From positions 56,345,653 to 56,409,652 of the forward strand of contig NC_065572.1 of NCBI RefSeq assembly GCF_937616625.2: a stretch of 64,000 nucleotides of DNA, written 5' to 3'. The stretch comes from Mercurialis annua (taxonomy: Eukaryota > Streptophyta > Magnoliopsida > Malpighiales > Euphorbiaceae). Position numbers and translations under genes: made by a program. The notes beneath the pieces were generated by a model that saw only the letters and a list, made by a program, of their open reading frames with translations, ran no database searches and was not told where the DNA came from. This document shows positions 46,005 to 56,633 of this stretch, piece by piece (positions within the stretch are counted from its first letter, which is position 1; the number at the start of each line of letters is the position of its first letter).

Positions 46005-47298
46005 CGCTCCCAGACCCGTACGCCGCCATGAATTTTCTTTTATTAGGACGTTTTTGGAAAAATTAAAATTAAGATTGATTTTTGAAATAAAATGGAAATC
46101 CGAAAATAGAATTGATAAAGTTAGATAAATAAATTTTTGAAGTTGATTTTAAAATGAGTTATAGTTTAAGCTAAGTTCAAATACAAATGTTAAAGTATGA
46201 TGGAAATCGAGCTTAAAAGCTAAACCTAGGATTAACTACGAACTTAATATACAATTTATGAGAAATTAGTTTATTTTAATGAAAGTTGTATTATAGTGAA
46301 TCAACAATTGCCTAAGTGTTAGAAAATTTGAAAATTAAAGTAGTAAATAAATGATTTGGTTAAATGTTATCCGAATTGACTAGATAGACATTAAGAATGA
46401 AAGAGTAAAAGAAATGGACTTAGAACCAATTCAAACTTGAACGCTTGAATATAAACGCGGAGATTTGAAAGTAAAGTAGTTTACGAATTAAAATGTTAAT
46501 TTAGTATTTATTTGTATTATAGACCGTACGCGTATTTGGATTGAAGAAGTAGAGAATTTGAAGGGTTAAGCAACGAGCTATTTTATTTGCTTGTTATTAT
46601 ATTTGGATTAAGCGATCGAGGTGAGTTCGCGGTTTACTTTCGTGTATTTATTATTTTATATATAAAAATAAATATATGTATTTGATAGGATATTTTAATA
46701 TAAGCTAATATATGTATGTGTAGAACTATTAATAGTGTTGGAGCTTTATTAAAAATATTTTAAGTAGCAAACTTATGTTTTCTATTAATAAGTTATTTTT
46801 TACGATGTAAGTATGTTATATTTTATGAAAGGTCGCATATAATGAATTTGAGATATATTGAAAATGTTTAACATTATAATTTGGGTTTATTAAGAGTAAT
46901 GTAATTTATCGTTGACTATGGTTAGATCGCGAGATCGCCATTAAAATATTGTCGAATATTGTAGAGAATATATAATAGTTAGTTTGATGCTCTTTATATT
47001 TTTATGCCTTAAAGCATGCATGTTGGCATAGATAATTTGAGATGTTAATTAAAGTAGTTATTTTACTAGCTTCGCTATACATACGTCTAATATACAAATT
47101 TATATTCGTTTGTTTTGCGGAACTATTATTTAAATCCAATAAGTGATCCGTGGGAAACGAGCTACCTATTGGGCGTCAATAGGCTGTGTGATCACCAGTA
47201 CTGATACGAGTCTAGGCGTCTATGGTCAATGATTTGAAATGATAGATTATGATTATCGATCGATTAATGGAATAAGGAGGATAAAAAGAAATATGATA

Positions 47299-47473
47299 GA
47301 CACAAGGTAACTCGGTTGAACCATCTCGGGACCTGTGTCTAGTGGGTAACTCGGTCGAACTATCTCGGGACCCACAACTTGGGATTAAGTAGTGGCATGA
47401 GTAACTCGGTTGAACTATCTCGGGACTATGCCACGTGGTAGCGGGTAACTCGGTCGAACTATCTCGGGACCCG
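47299..47473 (+). repeat. Array of four units with a fixed core and changing paired arms
   Basis: The core AACTCGGTYGAACYATCTC then GGGA occurs four times. Each copy is closed by a different but complementary pair of arms: GACACAAGGT / ACCTGTGTC, GTGGGT / ACCCAC, TGGCAT / ATGCCA and CGGGT / ACCCG. Relatives, inverted, lie at 29720-29865. Confidence 0.88.
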
Positions 47474-48164
47474 GCCACTCGGACGATATGATTCGAAAAA
47501 CAGTTGTCGTCGATTATGTCCAGTAAGTCCGTAGCACTTGGGTTTAGGGTTTCGAATGGAACCGATATTGGAAACTATTAAATTATATTTTCTGTTTATT
47601 ATCGAATTATGTTTAATTGTAAGTTATTGATTGATCATAAAGCAAACTATATTTATCGATAATGCGACCTCGTTTTTAATTATAATACCGTTAGTAAATT
47701 GTAAACTCACTCAGCGTTGCCTGACCCCCCAACAGTGTTTTCTTTCAGGATTAATATATGGTGATGTGGTCGAGCTTCCATCTGTTGTTCCGGAAGTCTC
47801 AGTTATGGGGAGTCCTATTTTCTTTAGACCTGCAGTAGTTATGATAATAGACATAGCCGATAGCAAATGATTTATGCTTGTTTTACACCTTGTACTAGCA
47901 ACATATTTTCGAAAAGTGAATTATTCAGGAATTTAATATATGGTTATTTGGTATGTTATACAGGGTGGTTTGTGTGTTTTTAACAGGTGTGGTTTATTAA
48001 GTTTACAGGCGTTATATTGTCGATTTTTTTGAAAATGGTTTTACTAAGTATTATAACGATTTTGAGACGCGAAAAAGTTTTAGGTAAATTTAGGCTTGCT
48101 ACGGGTTTCGGAACCAAACCCATTCCCTAGCGCCGGTCGCGGCCTTCGATTTCGGGTCGTGACA

Positions 48165-50290
48165 AAAAAAGAGAGACATTCTTTAAGCATAACAAACTGA
48201 TTAAGAATTGTTCACGACCTCTCTTCAAGAACATATTGATAATCATCCGCATGAGAAAATATAAAAGTAAATAATTTAGTAGCCGTCGATCTCCACTAGA
48301 AATTTTAAATTCCAATCAATTTGAACCATATTAATTTCTAATCGTAAATACTATTTTTTTAGGATGATTAAAATAAAATATTATTATAAAATAATTAAAC
48401 TAATATTATTTTTGTGCTTGGCATGTGACTCGTAATGTGGTAATTTTTTTTTTATTTGTTGGAATTAATACTATCAAATATTTACTTAAGATAAATGATC
48501 TTTTACTTGATAAAATATATTATTATCAAACCAGTATTATTATTGCAATACAAAAGTTCATGTTTTTAATTTAATTATTAATTTTTAATTAAATAAAAGA
48601 ATACAATTTAATTATGTAAAAATATGAGATGATATTATAGTGAGTTGGTTGATAAAAATGATAAAATAATGAGTTGGTAGGTAAAAATGATAAAATAATG
48701 AGTTGGTAGATAAAAATAATATAATGATGGGTTTTGTACATTAAATAGTTGTGTGTGAAATATTTTGTAGGATAAATTATTTTTAGAGATAATCTTGTAA
48801 AATAAATTTCTGTTGAGAATATAATGAGATATTGGAGAAAATTAAATAATTTTAGCTAGTATGATTATGAGTCAGTATAGAGATGTCAACCTGATCAAAT
48901 AGCAAAACTGTATAAAATTCACCAATCTATTAAGAAAAAGAAGAGTTAACATCATAACAAAAAAAAAACAAGAGTCTTTTTTCTGGCATATTATCCCTTT
49001 TTTTTCCTATAGCTCACTCCCATCACTAGCCATCACCCTAGTTTGTAGACCTACAAGAAAAGAACTGATCAAAAGAAATAGTGAAGAATTTGGCTTTAAT
49101 TAGTAACAAAGATTATTAAGAATTTAATCCAAATATAAAGAAATTTGTTTTTATTTAGTTGAGAAATTTAATTGCGGATCTTGAAATCCTAAGACCATAA
49201 ACTGTGAAATTAGGTTTGTCAATAATGTAATAGTATTTTTACACATTAAAAGATTGCTCTTTTTCACCAAGATGGAAGCGAGACTTTTTTGGCTTAAGTG
49301 GTCATAAATGAACATTACTCTTTCCTTTTTTGTTTATAAAAAAAGCACATATAAATAGATATCGTTAATGATATCATTGAAAAAATTAAATAATACATTC
49401 TCTAATATTTAGGATTTTTTTTATTGTTTTTAGTTTTAATATTATTATATAAATTAACTTTATCCAACAACAAACATATACCATAAAACCCTAAGTGGAG
49501 ATCAGTCAAATCAAAGATTAGGATTAGGGTTTTATCGGCAAATCTAATTATGAAATTTCAGTGTACTGTAAACAAAGAAAGGATTGTGATGGCGAATTTT
49601 GCTAATGGTGTTTCTTCTTATGCATATTGTTTTTGGGTGGAAGTAATTGATTCTTTAAGACCACATAGCACATTAAGAAGAGGAAAGATGAGAAGGCGAA
49701 GAAAAGGACCGGACCAAAAACGATATCGAAACCCTCTACCTGGAGAAATAAGCTCCTTGTTTGTTGCTTCAGACTGATAGTTGTAATTTGATGCTTTGCT
49801 CTTTACTGTTTGCTTGTGATGCATGTATCGCAAATGTAGTTTAGCGTAGGATTAAAATGCGCTTTTGTATACAGTTTTGTGGTTTTTTTAGTTTAGAAAG
49901 CCGGAAAAAGATTGATTACAATGAGCATGTAAAGCGACTTAATGGGGTTTCTGTTCTTTCGATTCCTGAAAAAAAAAACATATACCAATAAATAGTTAGC
50001 TGAAGAAAAAAATAACCTAACCGTCTTCACTAAAATGCAATATAGTGAAAATGGATGAAAATAAAAGGAGGAGCACCTATATGCAACACCAGAATCTAAA
50101 AATAAAAGAGAAAAGAATGAAGAAAAAGAATTGGTGGAGGTAGAAGAAAACTAAAACAAATAATATGATTATTCAAAAAAAAAAACAAATACGCACTAAT
50201 TAGTGATCTACAAGCAGCCGCTCGTTATAAGAAAAAATTACACCACTAAAGTCACACTACATAATCCTAAAATTTTAGAGTAAATCACAA
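48165..50290. repeat. Repeat X, copy E, middle part
   Basis: Matches copies A and D between 48190 and 49548, including four GAGTTGGTWGRTAAAA-type repeats at 48640-48720. From 49548 to 50290 it differs from copy D, which lacks this part; 50206-50280 is shared with copy F (62360-62440). A 75-codon ORF at 49550-49777 has an Arg/Lys-rich stretch but no recognisable domain. Confidence 0.6.
49484..49978 (+). other. Possible retroposed segment with poly(A)
   Basis: A ten-base A run (49969-49978) is followed by a 12-bp direct repeat AAACATATACCA (49976-49987, overlapping the A run) also found at 49472-49483. This looks like a retroposed transcript with a target duplication. The first 60 bp (49484-49545) also occur in copy D, which complicates that reading. 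Unresolved. Confidence 0.35.
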
Positions 50291-50819
50291 AAATACCAAC
50301 TAATTGACATACATTTACACACATTACAACTTATATCACATATTTATCATTCTTACCATAAAACACAAAAAGTTTTCACTAGCACCATTCCATTAGAATA
50401 GGGACACGTGTATCAGTGAAGATTCCTTCTTTTTTCTCTACAACAATAAATAACACTTGTCAACTATTGACACATGGATGTTTTTTTTTTACATATAAAT
50501 TTTTATTAAAAAAATAAGCAGGGCTGACACGCCTTACTCATTCATGCATCAGTTTAGTACCTGATGCATGAGTTTTTTCTTTAAAAAATAGATTCTTTTT
50601 ATTTTAATATAAAAACTTTATATTAAATTATATTAAAACTTTATTCATTATATATAAATTTATTTTTAATATTAAAAATTTAAATATATTTAATAATAAT
50701 AATTAACTTTAAAAAATATAAATATATTTAATAAAATTAACTAAATTTTAAAAACATAAAAATACAAAATAAAATAATTAAAAATTTATATTAACAATTT
50801 ATCTATTTAACATATTTTA

Positions 50820-51800
50820 AAAATATATCTATTATGTATAAAATATGTATCAGCGATGTATCTATTATTTTACAAAAAAAAGATGTTGTAAAATAATGTA
50901 TCTATCTTGTATAAATTATGTATCAGCGATATATCTATTAAGTACATTAAAAAAATTACATATATCATATAAATTATATATCGAAAATGTATCAAATATA
51001 TATTATAGATGTATCGAATATGTATTTTAAATGTATCAAATATATATTATAGATGTATCGAATATGTATTTTTAATGTATCAAATATTGTTAAATAACAA
51101 ATGTACATTTTTAATACATATTATATACAACTTTAAAATATTTAAAAAAAATATCTCAGACATGTATCCACTCTACAAATAATACTCCAACGATGGTAGC
51201 CCTTGACACTATAGAACTTGATAAATTAAAAATGTATCAGCGATGTATTAATTATGTATCATATATGTATCGGAGATGTATCAAATTATATGTTTGATAA
51301 TTTTTCAATGTTTAACGTAATTTGACAATAGTCTTTTTAAATACGTATAAATTATGTATCGGAATTGTATCACATATGTATCTGAGATGTATCAAATATT
51401 TATCGAATATTTTGCACTTCTACTCATTTTTTTTCCTTTCTTCCACCTTGGGCTTCCGGTAAAATCATGAAACCGAACCAATCAAATATATACAACACAA
51501 TAAATATAATTAGTTCATTTTAATTAGAATTATTACATATATGTTTTTAAGCTTTTCTAAATATAAAAACGAACCAATCAAATTAGTCAGTTAATTCAAT
51601 TAATGTATCAAATATGTATCTATCATGTATAAATTGTGTATCAGAGATGTATTAAAAATATATTAAAAATATATTTGAATTTTGATTAAATGTATCTATT
51701 AAATAAAATTTAAAAATGTACATATCATGTATCGAAGATGTATCAAATATTTATAAAAAAATATATATGTAATATATATAAAAATATTTCGACACATCTC
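50820..51800. repeat. Degenerate TGTATC minisatellite
   Basis: Dozens of TGTATC or TGTATT words spaced by roughly 10-20 bp, with higher-order copies. A segment of about 43 bp starting AATGTATCAAATATATATTA occurs twice in a row near 50990-51080. Very AT-rich; no gene. Confidence 0.85.
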
Positions 51801-52001
51801 AAAAGTATATATCAAATACGTCTCTTATATAGTATATGAAAGACATAGAAAATATGTACCGGAGATATAAAAAAAATTATATTTTTAAAATTAAAATTAA
51901 TATATTTTAAAATTTAAATATAATAAATAAATTTTCTGTATTATTTAAATGAATATATAAATATATAATTTATATAAAAAAAGAATAAAAAAAATATATT
52001 A

Positions 52002-52130
52002 GGTGCACCAAAAAGTGCACCCGAAAATTGTTAAGAATGACCCGCGCATCACGCGCGGGTCATTCATCACAACAGGTGCACCATTTATGACCCACGTGGG
52101 TCATTTATCACATCAGGTGCACATGCACCT
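52002..52130. repeat. Cluster of palindromes and hairpins
   Basis: 52002-52021 (GGTGCAC / GTGCACC), 52036-52064 (AATGACCCGCG / CGCGGGTCATT), the perfect 18-bp palindrome ATGACCCACGTGGGTCAT at 52087-52104, and 52115-52130 (AGGTGCA / TGCACCT). The unit GGGTCATTYATCACAWCAGG recurs with a 41-bp period. Confidence 0.88.
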
Positions 52131-52369
52131 GCTCAAATAATGAGGGTCTTTTTGGTGTTTATATATTTGATGTGGTGGACATTATTGGATTGTAAAAAAG
52201 GTGGTGTTTGTTGAAAAGATATAATGAATGTTGGTATTTTATGAAAGAAAAATTGTAAAAAAATAAATAAACTAATTAATATTGTATTATATGAAATAGT
52301 GAGTTATTATTGTGGTTTTCTTATTATTTTCTCAAAATTTTAATTAAAATCAATTAAAAGTCAAGATTA

Positions 52370-52800
52370 GATACATATACTTAACCTTAATACTAATTTC
52401 TACTAAAAACAAAATTTGACAGCAAGTTCATGTAGTTTAGGACTGGCTATAAAGTTGATAAGAGACTACATTCCACAAAAAGTAACATAATTTAGGATTA
52501 AAAAAAGAAGAAGAATGATATACTTAAAGAAATAATTTTTTGTAAATCTAGCAACAGGTAATAAGAAATTGCAAAATTAATGATGGACTTCAGTTGTAGA
52601 CTTGGAAATCGGATTAGTAAGTGCTTCTACACAATCACACTCCTTGGGTGAAAAAAGATACTACAATTAGCCTTAAAATTTTATATTTAAAATATACATT
52701 AAAATATCTCTCAATTATATTTTACTAGCTATATATCTGCACTGTAGAGCGGAATCACTATAATAATTTTTAGTTTTTTAATTAATTTTAATATAGATTC
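52370..52800. repeat. Repeat X, copy E, right part
   Basis: The segment 52370-52500 is shared with copy F (62490-62610), and 52628-52785 with copy D (including AATCACACTCCTTG and TCTGCACT). Confidence 0.65.
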
Positions 52801-53582
52801 TGATTTAAGATTAATAAGTTTAATTTATTAGTATTATTAATATTTATAATTTAAATTAATCTTAAAATAAGCAGCACATCTCCAAATAGATTTCATTTTT
52901 TATTATATTTTTCAAAGTCGCCAAAAGAAATCGTAGTTCTGCAACAAAATCTATCTAAAACAAGAACAATAATTATAAGACCTTACTTGATTTGGGATAA
53001 ATAGATGAGAGAAGTTGTACGTTTCAAAAAATAGCAAATTTTTTTTATTTGATTTAAGGGTTTTTTAGATAAATATAAAAAAAAGATAAAATATTCTCAA
53101 GAATACTACCTCAAAGTCTTTTTTTTTAGAAATACAATCTGTACTTTTTTTTTGCAAAAATGACTTTTGTTATTCTCAAAAATATTTTTTTTAATCACAG
53201 GAATACGATTTTGGTTACCCAGCGGTATACTAACACTGTTGGTTAACCAACAAACGAAACTATTACAAATTCAAACCTCTATTTTTATAAAACTAGTTGA
53301 AAATTTTATTATAAACCTCTCCGTTTTCATCACTGCAAGAGCAATCAACAATAAAACTTAAATCGCTTTTTTTTTTAAATCTAAAATTGTTGATTAATCA
53401 TTAGATAATCATTTGTTAACCAACAATGTATTAAAAACAAAGGTCATTGGTGTACCTTTAGTACACCATTGGTTAAATAGCAACAAAAATAAAAATCAAC
53501 AACAGTTAACTAACGATTTTATTAATAATATATTCAAAATAACATTTATTATAAGTTACCCAACAGTTTACCTAATATTAAC
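52801..53582. other. No recognised gene
   Basis: AT-rich with several long T or A runs. It ends in the first part of a tandem repeat (from about 53510) that continues beyond the Tat element at 61148. Confidence 0.5.
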
Positions 53583-54177
53583 TGATGGAGTCTGCCTTCT
53601 GAACCGATGAATGAGACTTGCAAAACAGGGTAGAAGCTAATCGGGCGGTGGTTGTCCGATTAACTCTCCGATGCTAAAGTCAGTTTAGAGCTTTGAGAAG
53701 CGTTTAGAGTATATGAATGTAATTGTGATTCTAGGCATACCTCATGCTCCTTTTATAGCAGCCGAATATACCTTGTAGAGTCGTAATAGGTAAGTGAATC
53801 CTACTTTGTAGGGATCGAACTACGTTGTAGGGATTCACCCTGATTTGTCGTGATCTACCTTATTCAGACATGAGTCCTATTTAGGAACGTCTTCCTAAAT
53901 AGTCTCGTCTTCTTAAGATAGAGCTTATCTTTCCATGTTTGGAGTTTGTGTCCAAATGGGAATATACTTCCAGATATGGCGATCTATCCGAATCCCGGAT
54001 TAACGCGCTTTGGGCAGATCCTATGGGATTCGGTCTCTGTCGGTATATTACCAAATCTCAAGGGATTCGATGCCTTCTTCATATATTCAGGTCTTCGTGG
54101 GGAGTCCGGTATCACCCGAGAATGGATCTCCTATGACTCGGCTCCACTGTATTTATTGTAGGATTCGGTATCCATCA
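53583..54177 (-). repeat. 3' LTR of the Tat-type element
   Basis: 595 bp, preceded at 53578-53582 by TTAAC. It has the same TGATGGAGTCTGCC and GGTATCCATCA borders as the other LTR. Confidence 0.93.
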
Positions 54178-54192
54178 TTAGCCCCCCCGCAA
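54178..54192 (-). other. Polypurine tract of the Tat-type element
   Basis: The minus strand reads CTTGCGGGGGGGCTAA directly before the TG of the 3' LTR. The truncated relative at 27779 has the same tract. Confidence 0.85.
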
Positions 54193-54448
54193 GTGAGCTG
54201 AAGTGATTGATATTCATGCCTTAGTAGATTTTAGCTCTTTTGGAGCTGAGTCTTTTTATATTCTGGGCGAGTCGTTTCGTATATTGGCGAGTTGCATTTC
54301 TTCTCCGGTAAGATTCTTTCTATTGCCACGTGTTGCTTATCAACGAAGGGTTGTCTCTGGATGAGGGACAAGTGTCTTCGTGTGCCATTTGTTTCTCATC
54401 TATCTCAATTATAGGGTTTCGTCTCTTCAACTTCTTTGCCTTGGATTG

Positions 54449-54454
54449 TATAAA
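54449..54454 (+). promoter_or_regulatory. TATA box for the antisense gene
   Basis: TATAAA about 350 bp before the ATG at 54801, followed by a CT-rich leader. The relative at 28046 is placed in the same way, so the signal is conserved between two diverged copies. Confidence 0.55.
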
Positions 54455-54800
54455 TGTTCATTTTCTTTTTCCTTCATTTTTGCTTTTGTTTTCTTCTGCA
54501 ACTACTCTTATTGTATCTCAGAAAATTCTCATCAGATTTTGGTTAGGTTTCCTTTCTACCTTCAAGATTCCTCGTTTTCGAGTTACTCCCTACCTTTCTT
54601 TTGATCCCGCATATTTGCTTGCAAGGTATTTGCCTTTTCGTTAATTTAATTTCTTATTTTGAGTTTCTGGATTTGTTTTGCAGTTCTTGCTTTTCTTGCT
54701 CTTCTTGTTCTTCCTGTTCTTCGTTTTTTCTTCTCTTTGATCTTTTAAAATCTTAATTTTATTATTATTCCTTGTTTCCTCCCTCTTTTTTAATTTTAAA

Positions 54801-56463
54801 ATGTCAGAAGTGACTTAGGGGGCGAAAGGTGCTCGTGATGAGTTAGAGTATACCCGGAGCTCCTTGTCAAGAGAATAGATAATTAGTTACGCCGAGGAAT
54901 TTAGTTTTCCTGGGCCATACACTATTTTGAGACCTGGAAAATCATATCGGGCGAATCATAGTACAAATTCGCCTTCCAAGATAATAATTTTTCATGAACA
55001 ACTGTTAGCGGGTCTTAGGTTTCCTCTTGAAGCTTTGATCATAGAGGTCTGTCGTAATTTAGGTATTCCTTTAGGTCAGCTTCATCCCAACGCGATTCGC
55101 CTCCTTTGTTCTTTTATGGAGTCTTGTAGGATCTGGGGGCAGGAGCCTACACTTGCTCTTTTTAATTATTTTTATGTTTTCTCCCGCCGAAAGGGCGAGG
55201 AATTTATTTTTGCTGGTGGTCGACTGAACCGGTCTCTTTTTAGTCTTCCGTCTTCTTTGAAGGGTTGGACCCCTAAATTTTTCTTGGTTCAAAATACTTC
55301 TTTCTCTTCTTTTTCGCGGAGTTTTACTTCTAGTAAAGTTTCGCTTACTGACGTTCCTGAGTTGACCGATGGGGAGAAGGATTTCGCCTTATCGTTGTTG
55401 TCGGATTGTCGTTTTGATAAGCCCAAGTACAGCGTTCTTTTAGGGCAATATTTAAGTCGTCGTGAAATACTTTTGGCGGGTCTTCCTTTAGAAGGTATTT
55501 TTCTAACTTTGTTATTATGTTTCTGTTTTATAGGATGTCAACTTCTCTTGACCATTTGCTTGATAATTTTCATGTCGATATGAGTGTAGATATGGGCGAG
55601 GTTACTAGCGGCGCTCCTACTCCCACTTCTAACGTCGTACCGAATCCATCGCCTGATTCGGTGGATCTTGCGCCTGCTACTGCTGATCAGGTGCCTGTCG
55701 CGACTCCCGAGTCATTTTTGCTTCCTTCAAAGGATTCAGATCCTTCTCTGAAGGAGTTGCCCACCGCTGGCAAGAAGCGTTCTGCTGAGGATCAAGCCGG
55801 AGCTTCTTCCAAGCGTTCCAAGAAGAAGAAATCTTCTGGGGCTTTTGCTGATGAGGCGCCTCGGTTTGCGGCTTGGGCGGACGCTCAGGATCCGCCTCGA
55901 CTTTCCAACGTTGCTATTCTTCATGCTTGCATGGAGAATATTATGATCAAGGAGGACATAGAGTCCATTGATCGCGACCATGGCGATGGTCTGGCTGAGT
56001 TCGCCTGTCTTGGCGGTTTTTCGGTATGTTTTTCTTCTTTGTGTTCATTATTTTGTAGCTGCTTTGTGTTCATTATTTTTGTTGCTTTATTTTGTAGGTG
56101 GTTCAATCCATCGCTGTTTTGGAGCGTCGCCGTAGAGATGCGGTGGATCAGTTGAAGAAACTTCGTAAGGACTCCGAATCTTGGCTGTCCGAAAAGCAGA
56201 AGATGGAGGAGGAAGCCGGTGAAGCGACTGGTCTGATCCAACAGCTGAGCTCTTCTGTATCTGCCAAGAGTCGGGAGATTTCCGCCTTAGAGGCTCGGGT
56301 TCAGACTTTGTCTGATGAGATCGAGTCTCTAAAGTCTTCCTCAGATGCTCTCACGAAGGAGAGGGATGATCTGAAGAAGGAAGAGGGGCGTCTCCGCCGG
56401 CGTCTGGGTGACTCTGGGAGCTTTTATTCCCAAGTCATGACTCAGTACCGGTTGGATCCTTAA
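54801..56463 (+). pseudogene. Antisense gene of the Tat-type element, split and partly broken
   Basis: On the strand opposite pol, between integrase and the 3' LTR. The ATG is at 54801 (same M-S start as the copy at 28380) but two stops break the first 45 codons. The stretch from 54927 to 55493 is open, with the pattern R-F-P-L-E-A-L and L-H-P-N-A-I-R-L-L, which recalls the Pfam family of putative gypsy-type transposon proteins. A frame change near 55500 sits at an intron-like 39-bp stretch (GTATTT...TTTATAG), too short for a normal plant intron. Then 55534-56023 is Pro/Ser/Ala-rich with the basic cluster K-K-R-S-A and S-K-R-S-K-K-K-K. A 74-bp intron-like stretch (56024-56097) follows, and 56098-56463 is a Glu/Lys/Leu coiled coil. 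Function unknown. Confidence 0.7.
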
Positions 56464-56633
56464 TTTTTATTCTGACTCAGACAAGTCTAGATTATTTTTA
56501 ACTAAGATTCAAACGATTCTTGTTAAATTGTATATATCGATTTGGGACTCGAACGAGCCTTTAAAATTTATTTCTCAACGCCGAATCGTCTTTTTATTTC
56601 AAAAATGGAAATAAGTACATGCCACGAACTAAT

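Larger units (their letters stand above)
44696..48164 (+). repeat. Solo LTR, different family, inside X copy E
   Basis: 3469 bp, beginning TGTAATACCCCG and ending TTTCGGGTCGTGACA. Target duplication AAAAA at 44691-44695 and 48165-48169; the empty site is visible in copy D near 30560. The body is only distantly like the LTR at 6313, but the last 75 bp follow the shared terminal block. It holds two hairpin arrays (45853-46004 and 47299-47473). No interior is attached. Its ORFs (for example 45079-45288 and 47212-47478) have no recognisable domain. Confidence 0.9.

Noticed and set aside
53939..54201. Overlapping plus-strand ORFs of 63-71 codons, repeated at 60909-61186
   Set aside because: They lie inside the two LTRs of the Tat-type element and simply reflect the duplicated sequence.
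54801..56463. The antisense region as an ordinary host gene
   Set aside because: A second copy sits at the same place in another Tat-like element (28380-28976), so it belongs to the element.
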